Assembly (NCBI GenBank): GCA_007280315.1
Contig: QYQC01000171.1
Span: 1-15,432, forward strand
Reading direction: 5' to 3'
Length of the DNA: 15,432 bases
Source of the DNA: Betaproteobacteria bacterium
GTDB taxonomy: Bacteria > Pseudomonadota > Gammaproteobacteria > Burkholderiales > SG8-39
Shown: positions 1 through 7,636 of the stretch, piece after piece
Position numbering within the stretch: position 1 is the stretch's first letter
How the letters are laid out: every line of letters begins with the position of its first letter
Made by a program: the position numbers and the translations under genes
The notes under the pieces: model-generated
The model's input: only the letters and a program-made list of their open reading frames with translations
Database searches by the model: none
What the model was told of the DNA's origin: nothing

Positions 1-88
1 CTGCAGCCTGCAGTTCTGCTCGAACACGAATCAAACCAAAGCTGAATCAGCGCAGGAACGTCGGGAAGCGCTGTGCAGGGCGCGCGCG

Positions 89-1381
89 TCAGCGCGTCGT
101 GCCGTTTCCGGCGTCGTAGACTACCTGGCCTTGCAGCAGCGTATAGCGCACCTTTCCAGGCAGTTCTATGCCGAGGAAAGGGGTGTTCTTGCCTTGACTT
201 CGGAGCGTGGCGGCGCTCACCTTGCTGAAATGCTCGGCATCGAATACGCATACATCGGCCGTATGACCCTCGGATAGATGGCCGGCATCCACACCGAGGA
301 TGCGTGCCGGTTCGCGCGTAATGCGCGCGAGGGCCTGCGCCAGCGGCACCTTCATTTCGAGTGCCCATTTCAGCGTCAGCGGCAACAGCAGCTCCAGGCC
401 GGTGGCGCCGGCCTCCGATTCGGCGAACGGCAGCAGCTTCGAATCCTCGTCTACCGGTGCGTGGTCGGAGCACAACGCGTCCACGGTGCCATCCTTCAGC
501 CCCTGGCGCAGCGCGTCGCGATCTCGTGCGCTTCGCAGCGGCGGTTTAAGGTGGCAATGTGCGTCGAAATAACCCAGGTCCATTTCCGACAAGTGGGCGT
601 GGTGGATGCCGACGTCGCAGCTGATCGGCAGGCCGTCTGTTTTGGCGGCGCGCACCATGGCCACTCCCTCGCGGGTAGATAGGCGGCACAAATGCACACG
701 CGCACCGGTTGCGCGCATCAACTCGACGATGGTTGCGATGGCGATGGTCTCGGCAAAGGCCGGGATTCCGGGCAGTCCCAGGCGCGTGGCCACTTCGCCA
801 TCATGGGCTACGCCATCCTTACCCAGATAGCCATCCTGCGGTCGCAGCCAGACGCTGAAACCGAAGGTGGCGGCGTATTGCAGCGCACGCCATAGTACCT
901 GGCTGTTCTGCAGTGGCACGTCGGCATGGGAGAAACCGACGCAACCGGCGTCGCGCAGTTCCGCCATTTCAGTTAGCTGTTCGCCCGCCAGGGCGACGGT
1001 GAGTGCACCGATCGGATAGACGTGTGTCAGGTTGAGCGTTTTCGCCCGGTGCTTGAGCATTTCCACCAGGCCGGGTTCGTCCAGCGCCGGCTCGGTGTCG
1101 GGCGGACAGGCGAGGCTGGTCACGCCGCCCGCGGCGGCAGCCAGCAGTTCCGATTCCAGCGTCGCCTTGTATTCGAAGCCGGGTTCGCGCAGGCGCGCCG
1201 ACAGGTCGATTAGGCCCGGGCACACCACCAGTCCGGTGGCGTCGATCACCCGGTTGGCATTGAAACCGCCCGGCGCCTTGCCCACGGCGGCGACCTTGCC
1301 GGCGGCAATAAACAGATCCGATTGGGTATCGATGTTATTGCCCGGGTCGATCAGTCGGCCATTCTTTATGTGAATTTTCAT
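89..1381 (-). CDS. pyrC': Dihydroorotase-like protein, probably non-catalytic (PyrC'/PyrX)
   Basis: A 430-residue amidohydrolase of the class I dihydroorotase family. The fold is recognisable throughout: the N-terminal IKNGRLIDPGN strand, PGLIDL at 55-60, LREPG at 64-68, YPIGALT at 122-128, SDHAP at 305-309 and the C-terminal beta-sandwich return. The metal site is broken. The usual HxH before LREPG is Ser61-Ala-Arg63; the histidine expected near 180 lies in LRPQD; the histidine before LST is Arg233. Only the Asp of SDHAP (306) is kept. In Pseudomonas an inactive dihydroorotase of this kind is needed to assemble the dodecameric aspartate carbamoyltransferase, and its gene likewise follows pyrB. 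I infer the same structural role, with the active dihydroorotase encoded elsewhere. It starts with ATG 88 bases after pyrB and has no strong Shine-Dalgarno sequence. Annotation pipelines will probably call it simply dihydroorotase. Confidence 0.9.
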   Translation of the reverse strand: MKIHIKNGRLIDPGNNIDTQSDLFIAAGKVAAVGKAPGGFNANRVIDATGLVVCPGLIDLSARLREPGFEYKATLESELLAAAAGGVTSLACPPDTEPALDEPGLVEMLKHRAKTLNLTHVYPIGALTVALAGEQLTEMAELRDAGCVGFSHADVPLQNSQVLWRALQYAATFGFSVWLRPQDGYLGKDGVAHDGEVATRLGLPGIPAFAETIAIATIVELMRATGARVHLCRLSTREGVAMVRAAKTDGLPISCDVGIHHAHLSEMDLGYFDAHCHLKPPLRSARDRDALRQGLKDGTVDALCSDHAPVDEDSKLLPFAESEAGATGLELLLPLTLKWALEMKVPLAQALARITREPARILGVDAGHLSEGHTADVCVFDAEHFSKVSAATLRSQGKNTPFLGIELPGKVRYTLLQGQVVYDAGNGTTR

Positions 1382-1401
1382 GAATTCGCTCGGTACGAAA
1401 C

Positions 1402-1419
1402 GAGGGGATATCTCCCCTC
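1402..1419 (-). promoter_or_regulatory. Hairpin between pyrB and the pseudo-dihydroorotase gene
   Basis: A 7-base perfect inverted repeat (GAGGGGA, 4-base loop, TCCCCTC) lies in the 88-base gap. In the minus-strand mRNA it forms a GC-rich stem with a GATA loop, ending about 20 bases before the downstream ATG. No T-run follows, so it does not look like a classical intrinsic terminator. It could pause transcription, protect a processed 3' end or tune translation of the second gene. The structure is seen in the sequence; the role is inference. Confidence 0.4.
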
Positions 1420-1469
1420 ATACTCCCTTATGTCAGGGCCGCTTCCATGAATCTGAAACGGCTCTCCCA

Positions 1470-2417
1470 TCAATTGCCCGCCAGTATGCTCATTACCGCC
1501 ATCCTTACGGCAATGCCGAACGTCACCTGCGACAGGATCACCGCATGCGAGCCGTCGGCGACCGCGGAGTCAATTTCCACGCCGCGATTCATCGGCCCCG
1601 GATGCATGACGATGGCGTCGGGTTTGGCCAGCGCCAGTTTTTCCGGCGTCAGGCCGTAGTATTTGAAGAATTCCTGCGCCGAGGGCAGCAGCGCGCCACG
1701 CATGCGCTCGCTCTGCAGGCGCAGCATCACCACCACGTCGACGTCGCGCAGGCCCTGTTCCAGGTCGTAGTAGACCTTGACGCCCAGTTTTTCCGCGCCG
1801 GCCGGAATCAGGGTCATGGGTCCGATGACACGCAGATCCGGCGTGCCCATGATGGTCAGCGCGTGGATCAGCGATCGCGCCACACGCGAATGCAGCACGT
1901 CGCCGACGATGGCCACCGACAGCCGGTTGAAGTCCTTCTTGTAATGACGGATGGTGTACAGGTCGAGCAGCCCCTGGGTCGGGTGTGCATGACGCCCGTC
2001 GCCCGCGTTGACCACGTGAAGGTGACTGGCAACATGGCTCGCGATCAGATGCGGTGCGCCGCTTTCCGCGTGCCGCACCACGAACATGTCGGCATGCATG
2101 GCGGACAGGTTGTCCACCGTGTCGAGCAGGGTTTCACCCTTGGTGTGCGACGACACCGCGATATTGAGGTTGATGACATCGGCCGAAAGACGCTTGGCGG
2201 CGATCTCAAATGTAGTACGCGTGCGTGTGGACGGTTCGAAGAACAAGTTGAACACCGACTTGCCGCGCAGCAGCGGTACTTTTTTAACCTCGCGTGCGGT
2301 CACGCCGACGAAGGAAGCAGCCGTGTCGAGGATATGGGTCAGCATTTCGCGCGGCAAGCCCTCTATCGAAAGCAGGTGCTGCAGACCACCCTTCTCGTCT
2401 AATTGAGGATTACGCAT
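1470..2417 (-). CDS. pyrB: Aspartate carbamoyltransferase catalytic subunit
   Basis: Catalyses carbamoyl phosphate plus aspartate to N-carbamoylaspartate, the committed step of pyrimidine synthesis, in the cytoplasm. The 315 residues carry the full family signature: [12 protein letters not shown] at 60-71 (carbamoyl phosphate loop), HTKGE at 91-95 with the mobile-loop lysine, [14 protein letters not shown] at 139-152, a GDV..SRVARS segment at 172-182, and [11 protein letters not shown] at 272-282 for the aspartate domain. Length fits the family (about 305-335). The ATG overlaps the pyrR stop by 8 bases (ATGCGTAA), so translational coupling is likely. No pyrI regulatory-chain gene is present; the next gene encodes a pseudo-dihydroorotase, which points to a Pseudomonas-type class A holoenzyme. 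Confidence 0.97.
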   Translation of the reverse strand: MRNPQLDEKGGLQHLLSIEGLPREMLTHILDTAASFVGVTAREVKKVPLLRGKSVFNLFFEPSTRTRTTFEIAAKRLSADVINLNIAVSSHTKGETLLDTVDNLSAMHADMFVVRHAESGAPHLIASHVASHLHVVNAGDGRHAHPTQGLLDLYTIRHYKKDFNRLSVAIVGDVLHSRVARSLIHALTIMGTPDLRVIGPMTLIPAGAEKLGVKVYYDLEQGLRDVDVVVMLRLQSERMRGALLPSAQEFFKYYGLTPEKLALAKPDAIVMHPGPMNRGVEIDSAVADGSHAVILSQVTFGIAVRMAVMSILAGN

Positions 2418-2907
2418 CTAGTTTCAGCCTGAGTTTGCCGTTCTCGTCGCGCTCGAGCACCAGCATGCGCGCTGGCGGCACCTCCAGTCTGGCGCCCACG
2501 AACTGCGCGGCGACCGGCAGTTGGCGTCCGCCGCGGTCGATCAGTACGGCGAGGCTGATCGAAGCGGGTCGGCCGTAATCGAACAATTCATTCATCGCTC
2601 CGCGCACTGTGCGACCGGTGTAGAGCACGTCGTCGACCAGCACGATGTGGCGGCCGTTGACTTCGAACGGTATCTGCGTCGGTTTAATCTGCGGATGCAG
2701 CCCGGTCTTGTCGAAATCGTCGCGATAGAAGGAAATATCGAGCAGTCCCAAAGGCAGCGCGATTCCGAGCGCCGAATGCAGTCGCTCCGCCAGCCAGGCG
2801 CCGCCGGTATGAATACCTACCAGCGCAGTATCAGCGGTGACCTGGGGTTGGAGCTGACGCACCAGCTCCGCGCACAGGGATTCCGGATCAGGAAGAATAG
2901 GGGTCAT
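2410..2907 (-). CDS. pyrR: PyrR bifunctional protein (pyr regulator / uracil phosphoribosyltransferase family)
   Basis: A 165-residue type I phosphoribosyltransferase. The PRPP-binding motif [18 protein letters not shown] spans 88-105; [13 protein letters not shown] at 31-43 and DISFYRDDF at 57-65 match PyrR proteins. In Bacillus PyrR binds pyr mRNA and has weak uracil phosphoribosyltransferase activity; in Gram-negative bacteria its regulatory role is less certain. I chose the ATG at 2907 because the protein then begins like its relatives; an in-frame start at 2952 would add 15 residues lying inside the ruvX reading frame. The gene overlaps the 3' end of ruvX by 20 bases and pyrB by 8 bases. 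No PyrR-binding leader hairpin was recognised upstream, since this region is ruvX coding sequence. Confidence 0.93.
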   Translation of the reverse strand: MTPILPDPESLCAELVRQLQPQVTADTALVGIHTGGAWLAERLHSALGIALPLGLLDISFYRDDFDKTGLHPQIKPTQIPFEVNGRHIVLVDDVLYTGRTVRGAMNELFDYGRPASISLAVLIDRGGRQLPVAAQFVGARLEVPPARMLVLERDENGKLRLKLDA

Positions 2908-3310
2908 CGAAATAGCTCTGCAAAATAATTTGTGCCGACACCTGATGCGCATGCAGCTTGTGTTTGCGCCCTCCCTTGCCCGCGGCTCTTAACGCTTCTT
3001 CGGCCGCGGCCGAGCTCAGGCGCTCGTCCACCAGTTTGACCGGAATCCCGAACCGGGCTTCCAGCTGGCGTGCAAAACGGCGGCAGCGGCGCGTTAAATC
3101 ATGTTCCGCGCCGTCCATGGTAAGCGGCAGCCCCAGCACCAGTAAGTGCGGCTTCCATTCGGTGACCAGTCCCGCGACTTCATTCATACGTGCAGCGCTG
3201 CCTTCCGCGACGATCAACCCCAGCGGATGTGCCACGCCCATGCTGAATTCACCGACAGCAACACCGGTATATTTTGCGCCAAAATCGAAAGCGAGTACCG
3301 TACCGGTCAT
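2888..3310 (-). CDS. ruvX: RuvX/YqgF family putative pre-16S rRNA nuclease (Holliday junction resolvase-like)
   Basis: RNase H-fold protein of 140 residues from the chosen ATG, close to E. coli YqgF (138). Motifs are [15 protein letters not shown] at 6-20 with the first acidic residue Asp9, [10 protein letters not shown] at 58-67, [12 protein letters not shown] at 93-104, and the last helix with [11 protein letters not shown]. YqgF acts in 5' maturation of 16S rRNA and has been described as resolvase-like. The last catalytic acidic residue, an Asp in E. coli (VDSASAVIIL), aligns with His here ([10 protein letters not shown]). An in-frame GTG at 3391 would add 27 residues, reaching to within 9 bases of the UPF0301 stop; I prefer 3310 because the family core begins there. 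The 3' end overlaps pyrR by 20 bases. Confidence 0.92.
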   Translation of the reverse strand: MTGTVLAFDFGAKYTGVAVGEFSMGVAHPLGLIVAEGSAARMNEVAGLVTEWKPHLLVLGLPLTMDGAEHDLTRRCRRFARQLEARFGIPVKLVDERLSSAAAEEALRAAGKGGRKHKLHAHQVSAQIILQSYFDDPYSS

Positions 3311-3400
3311 GGCGGGATGAAACGCGGCCGACGCATCCTGTGTGGCCAAGCTGCTACCGTTCTTTGTCACCAGCGGTAATCCGTCTCGCACCGGAAGCAG

Positions 3401-3958
3401 TTACGCATGTCCGGCATCCTCGGACAGGCTGGCGAAATCCACGCCCAGGAGTTCCATCGCCGCCGGCAGTTTGTCCTCCGCTGGCAGATCGAAGATGATC
3501 TGTTCGCCGGCTTCCACGGTGAGCCACGCGTTTTGTCCCAGTTCGTGTTCGAGTTGTCCGGCTGCCCAGCCGGAGTAGCCCAGGGTTACCAGCATTTTGG
3601 ATGGACCACTACCCTTGCCTACTGCTTCGAGAATGTCTTTAGAGGTGGTGAGGCCGAGGCTGTCACGCACATTCAGCGTGGAATCCCATTCGCCTACCGG
3701 CTGATGCAGAACAAAGCCACGGTCGGTCTGTACTGGGCCGCCGAAATAGACCGGGATATCGTGCAGCTGGTGCGGCTCAAGCCGGAGATTGATGCGCTCG
3801 AACAGCGCTTGCAGGCTCAGGTCGATGGGGCGGTTGACCACCACGCCCAGTGCACCCCGGTCGTTGTGCTCGCAGATATAGGTGAGCGACTTGGCAAAGT
3901 ACGGATCCACCATATTCGGCATCGCGATAAGAAAATGGTGGGTAAGATCGATCGCCAC
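3401..3958 (-). CDS. UPF0301 (AlgH/YqgE) family protein
   Basis: A 185-residue protein matching the AlgH/YqgE family: [22 protein letters not shown] near the N-terminus, then [16 protein letters not shown], a [15 protein letters not shown] segment in the middle, and a [14 protein letters not shown] segment. E. coli YqgE is 187 residues. The biochemical function is unknown; AlgH was first named for an effect on alginate production in Pseudomonas. It is cytoplasmic, with no signal peptide. It sits first in the run with ruvX, pyrR, pyrB and the pseudo-dihydroorotase gene, as in Pseudomonas. The start is GTG, the only possible initiator in frame, because a TAA lies four codons upstream. The strong GGAGGG at 3972-3977 is 13 bases from this GTG, but 5 bases from an out-of-frame ATG. 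Confidence 0.93.
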   Translation of the reverse strand: MAIDLTHHFLIAMPNMVDPYFAKSLTYICEHNDRGALGVVVNRPIDLSLQALFERINLRLEPHQLHDIPVYFGGPVQTDRGFVLHQPVGEWDSTLNVRDSLGLTTSKDILEAVGKGSGPSKMLVTLGYSGWAAGQLEHELGQNAWLTVEAGEQIIFDLPAEDKLPAAMELLGVDFASLSEDAGHA

Positions 3959-3963
3959 ATCTG

Positions 3964-3977
3964 CATTTTAACCCTCC
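3964..3977 (-). promoter_or_regulatory. Strong Shine-Dalgarno with an out-of-frame ATG ahead of the UPF0301 gene
   Basis: On the minus strand GGAGGG (3977-3972) is followed after five bases by ATG (3966-3964), an ideal arrangement. That ATG is not in frame with UPF0301, whose GTG begins at 3958. The overlapping frame from the ATG runs 49 codons and resembles no protein I know. Either the GTG is used with a 13-base spacing, the short frame has a coupling role, or one base is missing or extra here. Confidence 0.5.
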
Positions 3978-4064
3978 GGCGGAACAATCACAATTTCCAC
4001 TGTTGCCGAATCGGCTCGACCAGGTAAATCGGCGCGAACCGGTGAGCAAAGTTGCGACGGATGA

Positions 4065-4256
4065 CTAGATTTCGACCATCTCGAAATCTTCCTTGCGCGC
4101 GCCGCATTCGGGACAGGTCCAGTTGATCGGTACATCCTCCCAGCGCGTGCCCGGGGCGATCCCCTCGTCGGGAACCCCTGCGGCTTCGTCATAGAGGTAG
4201 CCGCAGATGAGGCACATCCACGTCTTGAATTCGGTGCTGGTCGATGCTGCGGTCAT
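4065..4256 (-). CDS. Rubredoxin
   Basis: A 63-residue electron carrier with one iron bound by four cysteines. CLICG gives Cys15 and Cys18, CPECG gives Cys48 and Cys51; YDEAAG, the PGTRWEDVP stretch and a terminal KEDFE complete the classic rubredoxin pattern. The ATG at 4256 gives a normal length. The longer reading frame from 4442 overlaps thiD on the other strand and is not rubredoxin-like, so I rejected it. It is transcribed away from thiD. The electron partner cannot be told from the window; in aerobes such rubredoxins serve alkane hydroxylases, oxidative-stress reductases or haem and lipid oxygenases. No rubredoxin reductase gene is nearby. Confidence 0.95.
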   Translation of the reverse strand: MTAASTSTEFKTWMCLICGYLYDEAAGVPDEGIAPGTRWEDVPINWTCPECGARKEDFEMVEI

Positions 4257-4277
4257 ATCCAGAGGCGGGCTTTGAGT

Positions 4278-4283
4278 TAAAAT
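4278..4283 (+). promoter_or_regulatory. Candidate -10 box for thiD
   Basis: TAAAAT lies 24 bases before the thiD ATG in the 51-base divergent spacer with rubredoxin. No good -35 box is seen 16-18 bases upstream (ATATCC). The spacer is far too short for a TPP riboswitch, and none is visible, so thiamine feedback control of thiD through such an element is unlikely here. Confidence 0.3.
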
Positions 4284-4307
4284 AGCGCCGCATCTTACCC
4301 TGTTGCC

Positions 4308-5168
4308 ATGTCTTGTTCCAGCATGGCGTCCACCATGCCAGCGTCCCTGCCGCCGATTGTCCTCAGCTTTGCCGCCACCGATCCAACCGGAGGTGCCGGC
4401 ATCCAGGCAGATTTGCTCACCCTTTCGAGCATGGGTTGCCACGCGCTCTCAGTGGTGACCGCGATCACAGTGCAGGATACTGCGGGCGTCGAAGACGTCC
4501 TGCCGATCGAAGCCGACTGGGTAAGCGACCAGGCGCGCGTGCTGCTGGAAGACATGCCTGTGGCGGCGTTCAAGATCGGTCTGGTGGGCAGCGTCGAGAA
4601 TTGCGCGGCAATCGCCGAAGTAGTGTCGGACTACCCGGAGGTGCCGCTGATTCTCGATCCGGTTCTGACCTCCGGTCGCGGCGACGAACTCGCGGCCGAC
4701 GACCTGATCGAAGCAATGCGTGAAATGCTGATTCCGCAGACCACCATCATCACGCCCAATAGCCTGGAAGCGCGGCGACTGGCTGACGACGGCAGTGACG
4801 AAGAACGCTCGCTGGAGGACTGCGCCAAGCGCATCCTGGAGATGGGCTGCGAATATGTGCTCATTACCGGCACGCACGAGAATACGCCGCAGGTAGTCAA
4901 CACGCTCTACGGCCAGCAGGGCGTGATACGCAGCGACAGCTGGCAGCGTCTGCCCGGGACCTATCACGGCTCGGGTTGCACGCTGGCCTCGGCGATCGCC
5001 GCCACGCTCGCCAACGGGCTGGACATTCCTGAAGCGGTGCGGGAGGCGCAGGAATACACCTGGCAGACACTGAAAGCGGGTTTTCGTCCTGGCATGGGGC
5101 AGCATATCCCTGACCGCTTCTTTTGGGCACGCGAAGCCGAAGATGATGAAACGAAGCCGGAGGAGTGA
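4308..5168 (+). CDS. thiD: Hydroxymethylpyrimidine/phosphomethylpyrimidine kinase
   Basis: Ribokinase-fold kinase that phosphorylates HMP and HMP-phosphate to HMP-pyrophosphate for thiamine synthesis. Of 286 residues, the diagnostic stretches are PPIVLSFAATDPTGGAGIQAD at about 15-35 (substrate loop), TAITVQDTAGV at 51-61, LILDPVLTSGRG at 114-125, ITPNSLEARRL at 148-158 and YHGSGCTLASAIAA at 219-232, which holds the GSGC anion hole and catalytic cysteine near 224. Starts at 4308, 4323 and 4335 are all possible since none has a Shine-Dalgarno sequence; homology begins near residue 14, so the difference is small. The stop lies three bases before thiE. The C-terminus is acidic (EAEDDETKPEE). Confidence 0.95.
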   Translation: MSCSSMASTMPASLPPIVLSFAATDPTGGAGIQADLLTLSSMGCHALSVVTAITVQDTAGVEDVLPIEADWVSDQARVLLEDMPVAAFKIGLVGSVENCAAIAEVVSDYPEVPLILDPVLTSGRGDELAADDLIEAMREMLIPQTTIITPNSLEARRLADDGSDEERSLEDCAKRILEMGCEYVLITGTHENTPQVVNTLYGQQGVIRSDSWQRLPGTYHGSGCTLASAIAATLANGLDIPEAVREAQEYTWQTLKAGFRPGMGQHIPDRFFWAREAEDDETKPEE

Positions 5169-5171
5169 GGC

Positions 5172-5810
5172 GTGAAACTCAGGCTTTCCGGGCTTCACGC
5201 GATCACGCCGGATGAACCGCGTACCGAAATCCTCTTGCGCAATACCGGTCAAGCGCTGCGCGGCGGTGCGACGGTGGTGCAATACCGCAACAAGACCGCC
5301 GACGCCGCGCTGCGGATGGATCAAGGACGCGCGCTTGCCGCATTGTGCACGCAAGCCGGTGCGATTTTCATCGTCAACGATGATGTCGCACTTGCGCTGG
5401 AACTGGGGGCCGACGGCGCGCACCTGGGCGCAACCGACGGCGATCTGGCCGAGGCGCGTCGGCGCCTTGGGAAAGACCGACTGCTTGGCGCTTCCTGCTA
5501 TAACCGCATTGACCTGGGCGAAGCGGCGGCGCGGGCGGGCGCCGACTATGTTGCATTCGGTAGCGTGTTCGTATCTGCGACCAAACCCGGCGCGGTACAC
5601 GCGCCGCTGGCGATATTCGCCGACGCGCGCCGCAGCCTTAGGTTGCCGCTAGTGGCAATCGGCGGCATAACCTTGCAAAATGCGCCCCAGGTGTTTGCTG
5701 CCGGGGCAGACGCCGTGGCCGTTATCAGCGCGCTGTTCGAAGCTGAGGACGTCGCGGCGCGCGCGGCCGGTTTCACCCAACTTTACCAACAACAGCGGAT
5801 GCAGCAATGA
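5172..5810 (+). CDS. thiE: Thiamine phosphate synthase
   Basis: Joins HMP-pyrophosphate to the thiazole phosphate to give thiamine phosphate, the step after ThiD. The 212 residues form a TIM barrel with VVQYRNK at 35-41 (pyrophosphate lysine and arginine), [20 protein letters not shown] at 65-84, GASCYN at 106-111, the [15 protein letters not shown] loop at 127-141 and VAIGGI at 161-166. It starts with GTG, with AGGAG six bases upstream; this site overlaps the end of thiD, so the two genes are almost certainly cotranslated. Its stop overlaps the hemL start by four bases (ATGA). The thiazole-branch genes are not in the window. Confidence 0.95.
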   Translation: MKLRLSGLHAITPDEPRTEILLRNTGQALRGGATVVQYRNKTADAALRMDQGRALAALCTQAGAIFIVNDDVALALELGADGAHLGATDGDLAEARRRLGKDRLLGASCYNRIDLGEAAARAGADYVAFGSVFVSATKPGAVHAPLAIFADARRSLRLPLVAIGGITLQNAPQVFAAGADAVAVISALFEAEDVAARAAGFTQLYQQQRMQQ

Positions 5811-7087
5811 GCAACGAATCTCTGTTTGCCAGAGCCCAGCAGTACATTCCCGCCGGAGTCAATTCCCCGGTGCGGGCGTTTCGCGCCGTGGGCGGCGCGC
5901 CGCGTTTCATCGCGCGTGCCGAAGGTGCGTGCATGTGGGACACCGAAGGCCGGCGCTATATCGATTACATAGGTTCCTGGGGGGCGATGGTGGCGGGCCA
6001 CGCTCACGCGGAAGTCGTCGCCGCTGTGTGTGCGGCGGCGAAAAAAGGCCTGTCTTTTGGGGCGCCGACCGAGGCCGAGATAGAGATGGCGGAGTTGTTG
6101 TGCAGGCTGCTTCCCGGCATGGACATGGTACGTCTGGTCAGTTCAGGCACCGAGGCGACGATGACGGCGTTGCGCCTGGCGCGCGGTTATACCGGCCGCA
6201 GCCGCGTGATCAAGTTTGAGGGCTGCTATCACGGCCATGCCGACAGCCTGTTGGTGAAAGCCGGCTCAGGCGCGCTCACCTTTGGTCAGCCGAGTTCTTC
6301 CGGCGTGCCGCCGGAAATTGCCGCGCATACCCTGGTCCTCGACTATAACGATGCGGGGCAGCTGGAGCGCAGCTTCGCCGAAAGCGGCAAGGATATTGCT
6401 GCGGTCATTGTAGAACCGGTGGTAGGCAACATGAACCTGATCGCGCCCAAACCGGAATTCCTTCGCGCCATGCGTGAACTTTGCAGCAAATACGGCGCAG
6501 TGCTGATCCTGGATGAAGTGATGACCGGCTTTCGCGTTGGATTGACCGGTGCGCAAGGACTCTACGGGATCCAGCCCGATCTCACCACCCTGGGCAAGGT
6601 CATCGGCGGTGGCATGCCTGTGGGAGCGTTCGGCGGGCGGCGCGAGATCATGCAGAAAATTGCCCCGCTGGGGCCGGTGTATCAGGCAGGCACGCTCTCA
6701 GGCAATCCGGTGGCGGTTGCGGCCGGTCTGGCGACGTTGAAACTGGTGCAGGCGCCGGGTTTCTACGAAAAACTCAGCGCCCGCACGCGCGCGTTGACCG
6801 AAGGCCTGGTTGCGGCGGCGAAAGAAAACGGCGTGGCGTTCTCGGCGCAGGCAGTCGGTGGCATGTTCGGCATTTATTTCCGCGCCGGCGTGCCACAGAG
6901 TTTCGCCGAAGTCATGCAATGCGACAAAGACGCGTTCAACCGCTTCTTTCACGCCATGCTGGTTCGCGGCGTGCATTTCGCGCCTTCGGCGTTTGAGGCG
7001 GGGTTTGTTTCCGCGGCACATGGCGAGCAGGATATTGCGGCAACGATCAACGCAGCCGCAGCCGTATTCGCGACCATGCAAAAATAG
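5807..7087 (+). CDS. hemL: Glutamate-1-semialdehyde 2,1-aminomutase
   Basis: PLP-dependent enzyme that converts glutamate-1-semialdehyde to 5-aminolevulinate in the C5 route to haem and other tetrapyrroles. At 426 residues it is standard length. Key stretches are [16 protein letters not shown] at 15-30, [16 protein letters not shown] at 112-127, [10 protein letters not shown] at 137-146, [12 protein letters not shown] at 233-244 with the PLP-ring aspartate, and [17 protein letters not shown] with the Schiff-base lysine at 264. The start overlaps the thiE stop (ATGA), consistent with reinitiation. It implies that this organism makes 5-aminolevulinate from glutamyl-tRNA and not by glycine condensation. 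hemL is the last gene of the thiD-thiE-hemL run and ends facing mscL. Confidence 0.97.
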   Translation: MSNESLFARAQQYIPAGVNSPVRAFRAVGGAPRFIARAEGACMWDTEGRRYIDYIGSWGAMVAGHAHAEVVAAVCAAAKKGLSFGAPTEAEIEMAELLCRLLPGMDMVRLVSSGTEATMTALRLARGYTGRSRVIKFEGCYHGHADSLLVKAGSGALTFGQPSSSGVPPEIAAHTLVLDYNDAGQLERSFAESGKDIAAVIVEPVVGNMNLIAPKPEFLRAMRELCSKYGAVLILDEVMTGFRVGLTGAQGLYGIQPDLTTLGKVIGGGMPVGAFGGRREIMQKIAPLGPVYQAGTLSGNPVAVAAGLATLKLVQAPGFYEKLSARTRALTEGLVAAAKENGVAFSAQAVGGMFGIYFRAGVPQSFAEVMQCDKDAFNRFFHAMLVRGVHFAPSAFEAGFVSAAHGEQDIAATINAAAAVFATMQK

Positions 7088-7111
7088 CCCGCAAGCGCGG
7101 ACGCGCCGGGC
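7087..7111. terminator. Possible hairpin between convergent hemL and mscL
   Basis: GCCCG (7087-7091) pairs with CGGGC (7107-7111), and inside it GCGC (7095-7098) pairs with GCGC (7103-7106) around a 4-base loop, with a CAA bulge. It sits in the 37-base gap between two converging genes, where a shared terminator would be expected. There is no T-run on either strand, so intrinsic termination is doubtful. Confidence 0.3.
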
Positions 7112-7124
7112 CTGGGACTGCCCC

Positions 7125-7553
7125 CTAGCGCGACTTCAGACTGTCGCGAATTTCGCGCAGTAGCTTCACTTCCTCCGGCGGTTCTGCCGGCGCGGGGGCC
7201 GGTGCGGCCGCTTCGGCGCGTTTCAGTTTGTTGATCCAGCGTACCAACATGAAAATAATGAACGCCAGAATGGTAAAGTTTATCGCGATGGTAAGAAAAT
7301 TACCGTAGGCGAATACAGGTACGCCTGCCTTCTTCACTGCATCAAGCGTCATGGACGTGCCTGGCGGAATGCCTTTGAGCGCAATGAAGTAGTTGGAAAA
7401 ATCCAATCCGCCCAGCGCTCGTCCCACCACTGGCATGATCAGGTCGTTTACGATGGAATCGACAATCTTGCCGAAAGCTGCGCCGATAATCACGCCTACA
7501 GCCAGGTCCATCACATTGCCTTTCAGTGCAAATTCCTTGAACTCCCTGAGCAT
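7125..7553 (-). CDS. mscL: Large-conductance mechanosensitive channel
   Basis: Inner-membrane pentameric channel that opens under membrane tension to release solutes during osmotic downshock. From the ATG at 7553 it is 142 residues (E. coli 136). The N-terminal helix [23 protein letters not shown] is typical; TM1 covers about 15-44 with the GxxxGxAFG-like packing residues, a periplasmic loop follows, TM2 is at about 82-105 ([20 protein letters not shown]), then an Ala-Pro linker and the C-terminal helix [10 protein letters not shown]. An upstream in-frame ATG at 7604 would add 17 residues but lacks a ribosome site, whereas 7553 has AAAGGAGA at proper spacing. It ends facing hemL. Confidence 0.97.
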   Translation of the reverse strand: MLREFKEFALKGNVMDLAVGVIIGAAFGKIVDSIVNDLIMPVVGRALGGLDFSNYFIALKGIPPGTSMTLDAVKKAGVPVFAYGNFLTIAINFTILAFIIFMLVRWINKLKRAEAAAPAPAPAEPPEEVKLLREIRDSLKSR

Positions 7554-7559
7554 GATCTT

Positions 7560-7568
7560 GTCTCCTTT
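7560..7568 (-). promoter_or_regulatory. Ribosome binding site of mscL
   Basis: On the minus strand AAAGGAGA precedes the ATG at 7553 by about seven bases. It is one of the clearest Shine-Dalgarno sequences in the window and decides the mscL start against the upstream in-frame ATG at 7604. Confidence 0.75.
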
Positions 7569-7636
7569 CCGGTTACGAAACTGCAAACTCAATCGATATG
7601 CCACACGGCGTATTCTGCCTTTGCGCGCTTTGAAGC

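Noticed and set aside
1..88. Possible start of another minus-strand gene running off the left edge
   Set aside because: A TTG-initiated frame reads IRVRAELQAA to the edge and a GTG frame is also open, but there is no ATG, no ribosome site and too little sequence to judge.
1380..2402. 340-codon open frame on the plus strand opposite pyrB
   Set aside because: His/Arg/Gln-rich translation with no family resemblance, lying wholly antisense to an unmistakable pyrB; a GC-driven shadow.
3311..3391. 27-residue N-terminal extension of RuvX from a GTG at 3391
   Set aside because: It matches no part of the family, and the conserved core begins at the ATG at 3310; it cannot be strictly excluded.
4257..4442. 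N-terminal extension of rubredoxin to 125 residues
   Set aside because: The extra 62 residues are antisense to the thiD start and unlike rubredoxin; the ATG at 4256 gives the usual length.
4449..5600. 383-codon open frame on the minus strand across thiD and thiE
   Set aside because: It is antisense to two fully motif-complete enzymes, and its own translation is low-complexity and Arg/His-rich.
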